Source: Kudoa neothunni
Lineage: Eukaryota > Cnidaria
Assembly (NCBI GenBank): GCA_964304625.1
Contig: OZ199838.1
Location: 17,090,349 to 17,154,348, forward strand
Direction of reading: 5' to 3'
Length of the DNA stretch: 64,000 bases
Below the pieces are notes generated by a model. That model made no database searches and was not told the origin of the DNA. It worked only from the letters and a program-made list of their open reading frames with translations. Positions 48,201-60,700 of the stretch are shown one piece after another (within the stretch, counting starts at the first letter, position 1; each line of letters starts with the position of its first letter). The position numbers and the translations under genes are program-made.

Positions 48201-49121
48201 GGATCTTACGAGACTCAATACAAAATAACGAATGATTTCATAAAGAATATAAAAAGACAAAATATGGACTAATAGTAAATCAAGAGACGGATACATTAGA
48301 AAAAGAAAAGTCAGAAACTTTAGAAAAGTACAATGAGTACGATCTAGTCCATAAAGCACTTGTAGCTAAGGCCGGACGGTTTACGTACCGATATGAAAAA
48401 TAATTTTCAAGTTAAATATAATCAAATGAAAGCTCAAGAACAAAATCTGATCAATACCTTTGAAGAGATTATGAAAAAGTTTCGGACTACATTTCCAAAG
48501 CAACTTTGCATTATGATGGCGAAAAGAAAATTCTTTATGACGAATATTCCAAAAAAATACCTGAAGCCAACGACTTCATAAAACAAGTCGAAGAATTATT
48601 AAACAAAATTGGTTTCGGAACTAAAGAGCATGAGTTTGATGCTCTGCAAAATGAATACACCAAACTAATTCACAGAAATCGATAGTTTCCTCGATAGAAA
48701 ATAAAATTATATTCAAATTAAAGAATTTAACGGTATAATCGAAGAAGTCATTCCAACAGAAGCTGAATTATTTAGAAATGATCTTGAAGAGGCTATAATG
48801 ATGTTAGAAATTTTTCTAATGATTTAGACAACATTTCATCATCAACTAAAACAACTGGAACTTCCATAGAAATGGAAAATATGGTCAATGTTCCTGGGAA
48901 CCCCTAAACGAAGAGAGTGAATTAACGGAATCATCTAATTTCGCCGCAGCCATAGGAGAGGTCTAAAAATATATCAATCACAAGATTATTTCAAGACTAT
49001 TATGGCAATTTCTGCGGTGCCTTGGTTTGCTATGGCAATCGCTGGTGCTGTAATGCGATACAAAAGCATTAAAAAGAATGAAATTTACAATAAATGTGAA
49101 AACATCTATGTTAAAGCATGA
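45287..49121 (+). pseudogene. Coiled-coil membrane protein family, copy A (decayed)
   Basis: Collinear with the copy at 57763-61591, from the first exon region to the identical stop, membrane helix and tail. The frame is broken many times; the longest open pieces are about 68-144 codons. Divergence from copy B is patchy. The first 1.5 kb is clearly diverged (for example MCRLRVIGTVLSNSNDGLNR against VLLVTVLSNSIDELTP). The stretches around 46850-47000 and 47935-48110 are nearly identical, and the last part from about 48940 is identical apart from indels. Several indels look compensatory (one base lost and one gained within a few nucleotides near 49017), as in error-rich reads. Either this is a pseudogene or its sequence is poor. 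A predicted intron (45196-45294, GTAAGT...TAG) precedes it. Confidence 0.8.
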
Positions 49122-51389
49122 CAGTAATACGAATATGTTTTACACGGAACTAAGTTATTTAGATTATTCGTATTTATTTCTATAGTAGTATTAATTTGTT
49201 CCGTTAAAACATGTGTTTCAATGCCTGTAATGATATTTTCAAAAAAAATTTCGGTTTCATAATTGTAAATAATATTTCTAAAACTAATTATTGTTTATTC
49301 AAAATTATTATTTATGAATTATTGGGATAGTAATTGGTGTAGCTGATATTAAAGTGTTAAGTAATGACCACTTCAACGACACGTATTTAATATAACTAAT
49401 TTTATAATAAATTCTTAAATGTATTTATGTTTATATTAAAAATTAAATGTACCTTTGACCTGGTAGTTTTATACGGTAAATTCTAAGATTTATAATTACA
49501 TTAAAGCCTCGTTATAGTTATATATATTGAGAAATTTTTATTACTACGTATTACAAATTATTATTTAATGTATTATTCATATTCATGAGGTAATAATTTC
49601 TTAGAGGAGTTCACTTTTAATGTGATTTTATTTTCGAATATAAATTACGTCAATTAATTCGTTCGAAGATAGATCAAGAAGCATACCGATTCGAACTTGT
49701 AATAGTAAACACCTTTTCAACGATGAATATTAAAGGTAGAGCTTTTTAATATGCTGCAGGAAAATACCATTATTTAAAAAAATCTTGTCTATTTTAATTT
49801 TATTTCTTTTTATGGATTTTATTAATAGATTTTTTTGGGAATTTTTTCCAACCCACGACACCATCAGTTACATTATTTAAGTATCATTAGAAAACGGATA
49901 TAAAATAAATATTCTGGTAAATATCAATTGCTTTAGGAAGTAATTTTAATAACTAACTTCACTTTGCCTTTCCGTACGTTTTATAAATATTTGCAATTTT
50001 TGAAATATATTATAATTATTGATATTTTATTTCCCTCTCAAATCATGCCAATGTATTTAAATAGTTTAATTTACAGACTTGAACTTATACCGATTTATTT
50101 TATCCAAAAGAAACTGTTCGCTAAAAACCCTTTTTCAATTCGTTTTCAATATTTTCATCACACCAAAGTAACATCCTTTGATTCGACAAAATTAAGATTT
50201 GCTTGTACCGATAAAAAATAATTAAATTTATTAAGAAAAATCTTCAGTTGAATGAATAATTTCCACTCCTTTCGTTTCGGATGTCTGGTATACGTGCCAT
50301 CAACTTTTCTTTAAATCTAAAATTTACATAAGCAAAATTTCCTAAAGTGATGAACATAAGTACAATATATTAAATTAGTCGCCTTTTAATAAAAGATTTC
50401 ATTATTATTAATTGTTATGATCCAAAAGAACATTGACATTATTAACCAACATTATCACACCCACGTAGCTGAGCGTGCTGATTCCCTTCACTATTAATTA
50501 GTTATCGTTACTCTAACTAATACGACTGGATAAATTTCAATTTACTACTACGGTCACTATCACTTCAGATTCAATTATAGCATTAGCTATTGCGCTGGAT
50601 TTCTATTATTGCGCGACATTAACATTATCGCACATAATATTCACTAAATTAGGCATATAAAGTTGAAGCCACCATATCATTGTTGCATTCAAAAGAATTT
50701 TATCATAACATCTAGGGTTTCCATGATTGACCAAATTATTAAGTCGCCATAATACGAAAAATTAATTTCAATGAATCGAGATATTTATAAACAAATCAGA
50801 CACATGATTTTTGGGATAACACAATGTGTAACCCTCCCGGGGAGCATACTGGGTCATTCGAGATCCCATTTATCTTAAATCTGTGTTTATACCTATAAAA
50901 ACTGTAACTTCTATCTTATTTATTTCTTGTAATCTCCTATAATTATGTCATTTTGTTTATATTAACTTTTGTAAAAAAGAGACGGCATATATTCTGAGAA
51001 AAAATGCGTTCAACGTGCTGTTGTTTTATTAACCCTCTAATAACATTGGGATGTGTTACACCCCATATCGACGTTAATCTGACCATAACTTCCTACACTC
51101 CACATCAAATAATCCGAACTTCTGGCTATTCTAATAATTTATAAGTTACATAAGTTGTAGAAAGCTCAAAAATGTTACGAAATTAAGCTTACAAGAAAAA
51201 ACTTACCTCTAACGACATTGGGGTGTATTTCACATCAGATATTTTGATATATTCAGTTTAAATATTATTATAAAACGCTTGGTAAAATTATATTATATTC
51301 TAATGAGAGATTTTAGAGGAAAATCTTACCATTAACATAGACTAATCCCTAATAATCTTATTCGGGCGGCATTATCATTGCACCGTATA
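49122..51389. other. 3' flank of copy A, almost identical to unit B
   Basis: Non-coding, AT-rich. I see only about one substitution (near 49866) and a few one-base indels relative to 61592-63859. Reading frames here, such as 49964-50221, are copied identically because the DNA is duplicated, and they lack an ATG start. Confidence 0.6.
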
Positions 51390-52611
51390 TCGTTTATATA
51401 TATAAAAGAGGACTGTCGGTATGTTTGTTTGTGTGTGTGTGTGTATGCCCCTAAGTACGCATGTGCGGATAATTTTTTCCTTATAGAGAGCCATATAGAA
51501 AATTTTTATAAATTTGCGATATTTACAAAAATCGTTTAATTGTTGTCGGACTACGAAAGTTTCCAAAAAGTATTTATGAAATAGTGATTTTGTCGATTTA
51601 AAGTTTGCTTTTCGGATTAATGAGTTCAACGATAGGATTAGCACTTGCTTATTTCATGGTTATGGTCGGTTGAAGTTAACTATCTCCCTTATATGCTCCA
51701 TCATATGTTCATTAACTGCTTCTATCTATCCTTATATATATATATATATATATATATAAGGTTGGCGTTTCTATTTGGGTGTCCTGTTTAATCACACACT
51801 CCTTATTTGCGGAGTTTTAACGTATATGACTTGATAAGTATATTTTATAAGTTCTACAAATGGTTTTCAATGTGGTAAAAAATCTATATATTTTCATAAA
51901 TAACGAATTCGTGGGAGAACGTTAAAGTTACGTTGATTGAAGCGTTATAATGGAAATACTGCGTTCATAGGTTTCATTAAATTGTCCGCTAAGTTTTACT
52001 TTATGTGATTAAATCCAATGCGGATGGTTGTACTTTTGTTTCATCAAATTACTTAAATTGTTTATGTTGAAATCGACGCAATTTGTAGTTGTTTACGATA
52101 AAAGCGCATGTATGTTTATGCCGAGCTAAACGATGCTAATTTTAGCAATATCGATTAATTTTCATAAGTTTTTCTTCTATCTCTTTTATTTTTTCTATTT
52201 TTTTATCTCTTAAAAAGTTAGTGGTGCACCCAGTATCGAGCCAGGCCAGAATTCGACTTTTAAAAATCCTCCAGGCCAAAAAATAACGTTTAGATAACAC
52301 TTTATCGGGATTTAAATAATTCGGAATGAAAAAAAATACAACGTTGACCTTAACTTGTTTAGCGTTGATGTCGAGCCACGAAATTTTTAAATAGACGCAG
52401 GGAAATAGACGCAGGGATTGATACTTTCCTTCACAGAAATTATCATAATTTAAATTTCATAATCCAAATCGTTATAGCAAGTTGCTTAAAAATTTTTTAG
52501 TTATTTTGTTTCTATGGGTTAGTTCGAGATTTCAATATATTTTTTGAATGCTATTAAAAAATGCCTCTAGGCGGAATCTTCCCCAAGCAACGCTGTGGCA
52601 GTTCGAGCTAG
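51390..52611 (+). mobile_element. Non-autonomous Helitron, copy b (complete)
   Basis: Starts TCGTTTATATATATAAAAG at 51390 and ends GAGCTAG at 52611, between A (51389) and T (52612), with an imperfect CCCCAAGC-AAC-GC hairpin before the end. The corresponding place in unit B (about 63860) lacks the element. It contains a (GT)n run near 51426-51445 and a (TA)n run near 51735-51758, and has no coding capacity. It is closely related to copy a and in the opposite orientation. Confidence 0.85.
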
Positions 52612-52659
52612 TTTACGTTATTTACATGGTTCCTCATGCTTCTCACTTAAGTTTAGTGG

Positions 52660-53215
52660 GCCTGGACAATATGACATAATTGTGTTAGGCCGAAATCGCA
52701 TACCTCGAGGTTGCGAGTTCGTGGCCTAGTCCAGGCGTTCCTGTACTCCTAATCCAAAATTAAGTAGAAAGGCTGTAGTAATCGCAAGTAACTACGATTT
52801 ATCGTTCACTTGCTTGCAGTTGGGAGAGGAGCTTGGCGGAAAGGTAGAACTCAGGCGCTCGTACACGCCGGAGTATATGAAAGATACACTACCCCTGTAG
52901 GAGGTTTCCGTAGAGCCGAAGCCCACATTCAGACGACTTTCCCCAGACTAATTCTGGGTAATCCATGGCATGATTGGGGGTGGTGGTTGCTCCGAAACGA
53001 GGATGTTTAGTGGGTTGAAATCCCACACTAACCGCATAAATATAAGTCGCCTTAATACGACGCTGCGGTACCTGAAGCATAAACGGAGATGGCCTAACCG
53101 GTTATCCCAGATAGTGTCTCCTACCACAACATTGGTGCATGCGTGGAGAATTAAAGGATTATTTTTATTTCTTTCATTTTGCGCGTTGTGCTGCGAACAA
53201 TAAAACAAAAATCAC
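52660..53215 (+). repeat. tRNA-derived SINE, copy 2
   Basis: The first 77 nt (52660-52736) have tRNA length. The ends form an 8-bp acceptor-like stem (GCCTGGAC with GTCCAGGC), and gaggttgcgagttcgtgg sits in T-arm position. The body aligns with the SINE at 35815. Open frames within it, such as 52810-53010, are by-products of its higher GC content. Unit B contains the same SINE from 63899. Confidence 0.75.
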
Positions 53216-53520
53216 CAATACCAAAACAATATATTTATTTCATATTTAATTAATCATTAACCCTTAAAGGACAACCCTGGGCTCCACGAGCCCACCCACA
53301 TGATACATCGTCAATTATTTAGGTTATAGACCAATTTTTTTATCGGTTCAAAATTTCACGTAAATTCATAAAAATTAATTATCTATCAATTGGTATTATT
53401 TATGGGAAAAATTTTTTTGATGGTTTTAAGACCTTTTTTTATCTTTCGGGATATATATTAAGCCCATGTTAGGTTTATACATAACAAAATTTGATCCCAA
53501 ATTTACACCAAACAGTTATA

Positions 53521-55761
53521 ATGGAAGATTCCCGTTTATTTACTGACATATCATCTGACACTGAAAGTATATCTTCAAACTCAAACGAGCTAAAAAATTT
53601 CTTCGAGGATGGTAACGAATTAAACGAAAGTTTACTACATGATTTTGACGGTTGGTTTATCGAAAAAATAAAAAAATCTTAATTTCATTATTCATAGATT
53701 CATCTAAGGGACAACTAAACGTATTCAATCAAGATTCTTCTTCACAAATTGTTTCACATGACTGTAACACTCGAGATTCCCTTAATAATTATTTGTCGAA
53801 GGATACATCTATTATTTGGACTTCTCGGCCCACTCCTGGACGAAGTTCCTGTCATAATATAATAGACCATAGTATTGTACAAGGGAAGCCAATTGATTCT
53901 TTCGATTCGACGACGCCACTTAATTACTTCAATCATTTCATAACTAAACAAATGATGGAAGAAATCATGTTGTACACAAATCACAAAGGGCATCGATGAG
54001 ATGGGAGATAAATGGAAACATCTCGATCTGATTGAACTAAAAGGTTTTTTAGGATTATTGTTGTTAGCTGGTGCCCACAAATCCAATTTGGAAAGTACGA
54101 AAATTTTATGGGATGAAATTCATGGGAGGCCCTTATTTCGCGCAACGATGAGTCGGGATAGATTCAAAAAAATCCTACGTGTATTGCGTTTTGATGAGTA
54201 CTGGACCAGAAAACAACAATCCAAGCCCGCAAGATAAATTTTCACCGATAAAAAAAAACATTCGATGAATTTACTGACATCTGTAGAACTAGCTATATCC
54301 TAGGTCCCTAATTTTAACTGTTGATGAACAGCTGTATCCTTTTCGGGGGCGAGTTTCATTTTTAGTGTNNNNNNNNNNNNNNNNNNNNNNNNNNNNNNNN
54401 NNNNNNNNNNNNNNNNNNNNNNNNNNNNNNNNNNNNNNNNNNNNNNNNNNNNNNNNNNNNNNNNNNNNNNNNNNNNNNNNNNNNNNNNNNNNNNNNNNNN
54501 NNNNNNNNNNNNNNNNNNNNNNNNNNNNNNNNNNNNNNNNNNNNNNNNNNNNNNNNNNNNNNNNNNNNGGTTTATCGAAAAAATAAAAAATCTTAATTTC
54601 ATTATTCATAGATTCATCTAAGGGACAACTAAACGTATTCAATCAAGATTCTTCTTCACAAATTGTTTCACATGACTGTAACACTCGAGATTCCCTTAAT
54701 AATTATTTGTCGAAGGATACATCTATTATTTGGACTTCTCGGCCCACTCCTGGACGAAGTTCCTGTCATAATATAATAGACCATAGTATTGTACAAGGGA
54801 AGCCAATTGATTCTTTCGATTCGACGACGCCACTTAATTACTTCAATCATTTCATAACTAAACAAATGATGGAAGAAATCATGTTGTACACAAATCACAA
54901 AGGCATCGATGAGATGGGAGATAAATGGAAACATCTCGATCTGATTGAACTAAAAGGTTTTTTAGGATTATTGTTGTTAGCTGGTGCCCACAAATCCAAT
55001 TTGGAAAGTACGAAAATTTTATGGGATGAAATTCATGGGAGGCCCTTATTTCGCGCAACGATGAGTCGGGATAGATTCAAAAAAATCCTACGTGTATTGC
55101 GTTTTGATGAGTACTGGACCAGAAACAACAATCCAAGCCCGCAAGATAAATTTTCACCGATAAAAAAAACATTCGATGAATTTACTGACATCTGTAGAAC
55201 TAGCTATATCCTAGGTCCTAATTTAACTGTTGATGAACAGCTGTATCCTTTTCGGGGGCGAGTTTCATTTTTAGTGTACATGCCCAAAAAACCATCGAAA
55301 TACGGTTTGAAATTCTGGATTGTTTGCGACAGCGACACATTTTATATTTCAAACATAATTCCATATTTGGGTAAAATTGACGGTTACCGTGAATCCAACC
55401 TACCTTTTAATGTTGTGGTAAATTTAACACATCATGTTTTGGATGCAGGTCGTAGTATTACCTTGGACAATTATTTTACTTCGTGGAAACTGGCCGAATA
55501 TTTGTACGAAAGGAAAACATCAATTCTTGGAACTGTGCGTAAATGCAGAACTTTTATACCCCCAGAATTTTTGGCGCATAGATCAAGAAAGATGTTTTCA
55601 TAGCTATTTGGTTTTTACAAAGTATTCACCCTTATTTCGTATGTTCCGCGTAAAAATAAGGCAGTGGTTATTCTTTCATCAGAACACCGCACTCAAAATC
55701 TATGTAAAGAATACCATGTTAAGCCTCAGGCAATCTTAGACTACAACAAAAAAATGCGGCG
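53521..55761 (+). pseudogene. piggyBac-2 transposase (PGBD-like), 3' truncated and mis-assembled
   Basis: The ATG is at 53521 (MEDSRLFTDISSDTESISSN), with an acidic serine-rich N-terminus. Sequence 53651-54368 is repeated at 54569-55278 after the N run, so the true gene probably runs 53521-53650 and then 54569 onward. From 54707 one frame of 298 codons covers FNHFITKQMMEEIMLYTNHK, LIELKGFLGLLLLAGAHKS, the first catalytic aspartate (LTVDEQLYPFRG) and the second (SITLDNYFTSWKLAEYLYE). A frame change near 55600 is followed by YVPRKNKAVVILSSEH and LDYNKKMR. The sequence then meets the unit boundary exactly at the GVD motif that would hold the third aspartate. Confidence 0.82.
54369..54568. other. 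Assembly gap (200 N) inside piggyBac-2
   Basis: The flanks overlap: 53651-54368 equals 54569-55278 apart from a few indels. The gap therefore has no real length; the two contig ends were not merged. Confidence 0.95.
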
Positions 55762-55799
55762 TTGACACACATGGACAACATAGATTTATATCGATAGTA

Positions 55800-57667
55800 G
55801 ATTTCTGTAGATAATTATTACGTATAGCCACGATATGGGAACGGAGGTATTACAATAATGAGGATTCCCGGAGAAAATTTTATTTTTAATTAAAAAAAAT
55901 GTACAATATAAACCGTTGATTATTTGATTGAAAACTCCTGCTGACATACAGAAATTATTGCGAGAGTAATACTCTAAGGTAATTCGTTGAGGTATGAATC
56001 ACGCGATAAATGTACACAACTACACACAAGAATAAGATTAGTTTTTATGTACGCGTATCAACGCTTATCTGCTCATAGCAAATACCATAATTGCTTCAGA
56101 ATTATATGGATTTATAAATTTCCCAATCATAATCAGAGTAAGTTTTTTCCTCACCTAAAGTAGTTGATACTGACAAGGTAACCCTGTCTTTTTCTAGCTT
56201 GTTAACGAACATCTGTTTCATTTTTTAAACAAAAGAATGAAGGTGTTTCGATTGTAAAAATAGCCTTTCGCCGGAATTAAAAATATTTTCATCCTTATAA
56301 TTGTTTATGTTGTAATGGTTTTTTTCAACCATTAAAATTTCGACGGCCTTAGCTTCTCCGTGAAACCCTTTACATTGGAGTCCTGACCTGTCTTCTAAAT
56401 CGCAAAACAAATATCAGTTTGCAGTAAAATTATTTAATACACCTTCTGTGACCTGGGAAACTTTTCTATAATGACATAATCAAGGACTTATTTTCCTAAA
56501 CGTATAAATTTGGAAGCCTGATCATACATTTGGGCACCAAAAAATTAAAATTTTCCAGATAAAGCCCTTTTTTTTTACAAACCACAATTCTTCAATTTCG
56601 GTTCGTTTTTATACATAGGATCCAAAAGCAAATAAACATTAAATTCTTATAAACACATACGAATAAAACTATACAACGGAGGGTAAATTTTTGTATTGTT
56701 TGTGATTTCTCCCCTGTTAATTTATTAATGAATATACAGAGAAACTATTATCGTACATTTTTTATCAATACTGAACTGTTTTGTGGTCATTCTGAAACCT
56801 CTCTCTATCCTGTCATTAATCATAAAAGTCCCCCTATGCGAAGTGATTTCGTTATAGGAGAGCGTTGTTAGGGTTTAAAAATGATACCACGTAGTTATTC
56901 TTGTAAAATAAAATAAAATTTGAATTCGAACATAAATAATGATAAAATTAATAATAATTACGTTTGTATTACAACCACCCTATAGTAAATCATAATACAT
57001 CCACGTCTTTTTGTCTATGTATCTATGCATTTATATTTATTAATTATTCATACAAGAATTGTTGATAGAAATCTGTGACGAATTCGCGGATTATATGATG
57101 AAGTGAAGACTATTTTCATTGGGTGGGTCTATCTCGATATAAATCCCATTATTACGTAATTATGGATTATTTCATTAAAACGTTAATTGATTATTTACTC
57201 ATGTGCAGGTAGGACAGAATGGTGACGAATTTTCTATTATAATGCATTTATTATTAAGCGTGTGAAATTAATTACCTAAAAACCACGATTTTCATAAATT
57301 GAACACACAAGTTAATTCATTCGTAATTCCGTATCTAATCACAAAATATTTATTCATCACCGATTTCAAAGAAAAATAACGTTAAAAGTAAATTTGAATT
57401 TCATAAAAAATAAATAAGCAAACAAACAAAAATTAAATATCGGAAGTAAGATACACATATATACGTAATATAATATATATTCTTAATCAAAATTGAAAAT
57501 CATTAATTATATCTATTATTTAACATATTTAGTATTTGTATAAAGGAATAAATTGGAATTATTTCAATAAATTCCAATTATAAATAAAACTTGAATAGGT
57601 TGGATGAAATTCTTCGTGTATATAATTCCGATATCATAATAACTTAATATAAGAATTTAACAAACTG
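55800..57667. other. 5' flank of coiled-coil copy B
   Basis: AT-rich, and contains no gene except a possible leader. An ATG at 57604 gives MKFFVYIIPIS and a stop within a segment ending at a GTAAGT donor (57668). The segment from that ATG to the donor is 64 nt, which would join phase 1 to the next exon. The promoter should lie here, but no specific element is recognised. Confidence 0.45.
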
Positions 57668-57762
57668 GTAAGTAAGGCCAGAGGACATAGACAAAATTTT
57701 GAACCATGTTCACTCAATTAATATGTAAACAACATTATTTGTTAGATTGACTAATTAGTTGT
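57668..57762 (+). other. Predicted 5' intron of coiled-coil gene B
   Basis: Begins GTAAGTAAGG, ends TTGTGTAG, and is 95 nt long. The same borders are present in unit A (45196-45294). The exon before it may be 5' UTR, because its only ATG-led frame stops after 11 codons. Confidence 0.5.
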
Positions 57763-60700
57763 GTAGACTCCGTGTTATTGGTAACAGTGTTATCTAATTC
57801 CATTGATGAACTAACCCCTAATGAAATAAAGATGAGGTGCGACCAATATAAACAACTAAGGAAATACCATTTGGATACATACACAAAACTGGACAAGCTA
57901 ACTAAAATGACAGGTCTAAGAGTGACTAAAATTAAATTAATGAAGGCGAGTTATGAATCCAACAAACACCTTTGTACAGAAGAAAATCTATCCAAATTAA
58001 GTGCTATGGACGAAGCAACTAAGTATAAAAACTCTAAAATCAATATGATAGAAGAATTTCAAGCAATTGGCCGCCATCTTCCTAATTCTCCTCTTTATCC
58101 TGGGGCTAAGACATCTTGCGCTGTGATAAGATATGTCACTTATATTGGGTTGATGCACTCCACACGATAGGTCAAGTTGAAGTCGATGTTGAGGCAAGTC
58201 GTAAATATATAAATGAAACCAGTTTTATGAAAAATTATATAAAGTACAATAACGATTTCAAATGTCGTTATACTAAAGAAAGACCGAAGCTGCTATCATA
58301 TTTAAATTATTTACAAGAAACCACAGATAAATATAACGAACATATATCAAAAATAGAAACATTTTCAAAAGTAAAACAATGCAAATTTGACAATATTCAG
58401 GGGATAGCGGAATCAATTAATAACAGCACTGAAAAATATAATCAATACTACACTCAAATGATAGAAAAATTGGTTCCATATTTCGAAAAAATTAAACCTC
58501 AGCTTCAAGCTTTAATCACATCGTACAATCCTGAATTCTTCGGAAGTTATTTGAAAAATTATCAAAATTTCGAAACTATTCTAAATAGTATGAATATTGA
58601 GATTGTGTCGGTCGACAAAGAAGATGAAATTCAAAAATTGCTAAAAAATACAGAAGAAGTTTTGTCATCAACGAAATCTTATATCTCACCAGATTTGTCG
58701 ACTCAATTGAAACAAAAAATTGATGAACTAAGAAATGTGATCGATTCGTATAAAAATCAGAGTTCTGAAATTAAAAAAGTTGAAAGCGACCGTTTGATAA
58801 CTAGGCAAAATATAGACAAATTATTTCAAGCTACCAACAAGGCCATTGACGATATAACACCTATAAAAATCAAAGTTGATGATTTTATAGCACAAATCAA
58901 ACAATTCGAGTCAATAAACGACCCGATTAACCGTGTGAATAATGGTACAGCATTAAACGAAAATATCCAAGATTTTTTGGATAGCACAAAAAAATTATTT
59001 GATAAAAACTTGAACTCTGAGTTTAAACACGTGAAAACATTGAATGACGGAATTAAAGAAAATATTGGACAATTGCAAACAGCTTACAATAAACTGAAAA
59101 ATGAAAATCAACAAACTTTAAAAACCTATGAAGCCTTAAAATCTGTTATTAATAACCTAACAACAGTAAAAATTCCAGCATATCGAGAGAAACTTAATCA
59201 AGAAAAATTAGATAAAAGTTTCTTCTTTGAAAATCCCTCCAACAAATTGAAAGATATTGATAGTGAAAAAGGGAACTTGTTAAAAATGTTGGCTTCCCGT
59301 GAATCCGAAATTGATTCTAACCAATTGAAAACAATAGAAGATAGTTTGAACTCATTATCCCAAACCCTGAAAAAAGTGAAGGAGAATAACGTTAGTTTCA
59401 AATCGTCATTATCCACAAATAAATCCTCATTCCTCAATACTGAAGCTAATAAGTTACACACCTTGTTTTCCAACTTGGCTGGCGCTACCGAAAAAAAAGT
59501 AACCGATATGATAGCAAGAATTCCGGGTTTAGAATCTAAAATTGCTGATGTTAAATCCAAAATAAACAAGAATAAAGGACTCTTGAATGAAATCACCACA
59601 CGTTCTCAGAAATTAGCCGATGATTATACCAGTATTGAGCAAGCGAAAAATAGCTTACTAACTATGAAAAATAAAAGACCGGATGAATTTGAATCATTAA
59701 TAGATGCAGAAAAATCCAATTTAAATTTTAATCTCGATAAAGACACTAAGCAACTATCTGAAGATATCAACAATTATGAAAAGTCCTGTAAAACTATTGA
59801 ACATACTATTACTGAAATTATTGGCAAAATTGAAAAATTGGTGCCATTGAAAGATAATGCCACAAAAGAGGTTGAAAATATTGAAAATCTGCATGAGAGT
59901 ATGGTGGACTCTCTTGGCATCGGATTGCAATTAGTCGATATCGAGGGTAAAATTCGTTACGATCCCATAAAAGAAAATCTCAACAATTTACTTAAAAATT
60001 ACCGAGACTCGCTCCAAAAACAGAAAGATAATCATAAAATAGATGAAGAGTATTATAAAAATTCCGTCGAAGAAGCTGACAAAAAGGTAGCTGAAATTAA
60101 AAAAATTAGTTCTAGTCACATAATTACGAAACTACTGAAAGGAGAATTCCCAGTCAAAAGTAATTTTTCAAGATTCAGTAAATTTCTTAGTGAATATATT
60201 GAATCTTTGATTCAAAGAGAGATAAAGTTCAAGACATTGAAAGGGAATATCCTTCAATTACGACCGACTATGAAAAGAATAGCTTAACTTTGGACTCGAC
60301 GAAAAGTGAAATCCTGCGTCTGCTTAAAACCTATTATGAACTTAGTAGTGATAATTCTGCGTTAATAAACACTGAGACTGTGAATAAAATTCTATCCGCT
60401 AAATCTGAATTGAAAGAGAAGTTTGAATTATTCAAAAGTACAACCGACGATATGGAACAAAAATTGAAACAATTGTCGGATATGAAAAACACCCTAACTA
60501 GTGAAATTGCTGAAGGAGAACAAATTAATGCCGAGTATTCCAAAAGCGTTTCTAGCGAAAAAAATAAACACAATTCATTCTTTAAGGAACTGAAATCACT
60601 CAAAGAAACAGCTTTTACAATAAACAAAGCTAATGAACAACTCGCTGAAAAGAAGAAAACGCTTGAAAGTTTCTTGGTATCCTACGTGGAGCATTACAAC

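Larger units (their letters stand above)
43278..55761 (+). repeat. Tandem segmental duplication, unit A (about 12.48 kb)
   Basis: Sequence from ttgacacacatgg (43278) onward repeats from 55762. The two units align collinearly through the coiled-coil gene and its flanks to 51389/63859. Unit A then has an extra Helitron, and alignment resumes at about 52621/63861. Unit A ends inside piggyBac-2. Flanks differ mainly by one-base indels. Confidence 0.92.
53257..55761 (+). mobile_element. piggyBac-2 transposon, cut at the duplication boundary
   Basis: The left end is TTAA at 53257-53260, followed by CCCTTAAAGGACAACCCTGG and a hairpin (GGGCTC-cac-GAGCCC, 53279-53293). It carries a plus-strand transposase. 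The element breaks off at 55761, where unit B begins, so no right terminus is present. It contains the second assembly gap. It belongs to a different subfamily from piggyBac-1, judged by its terminus and protein. Confidence 0.85.

Noticed and set aside
49964-50221. 85-codon frame present identically in both duplication units (also 62434-62691)
   Set aside because: The surrounding non-coding DNA is equally identical, so conservation reflects recent duplication. There is no ATG at the start, and no motif or splice context.
52810-53208. Several overlapping frames of 60-90 codons on both strands
   Set aside because: They lie wholly inside the tRNA-derived SINE, whose higher GC content creates long frames by chance.
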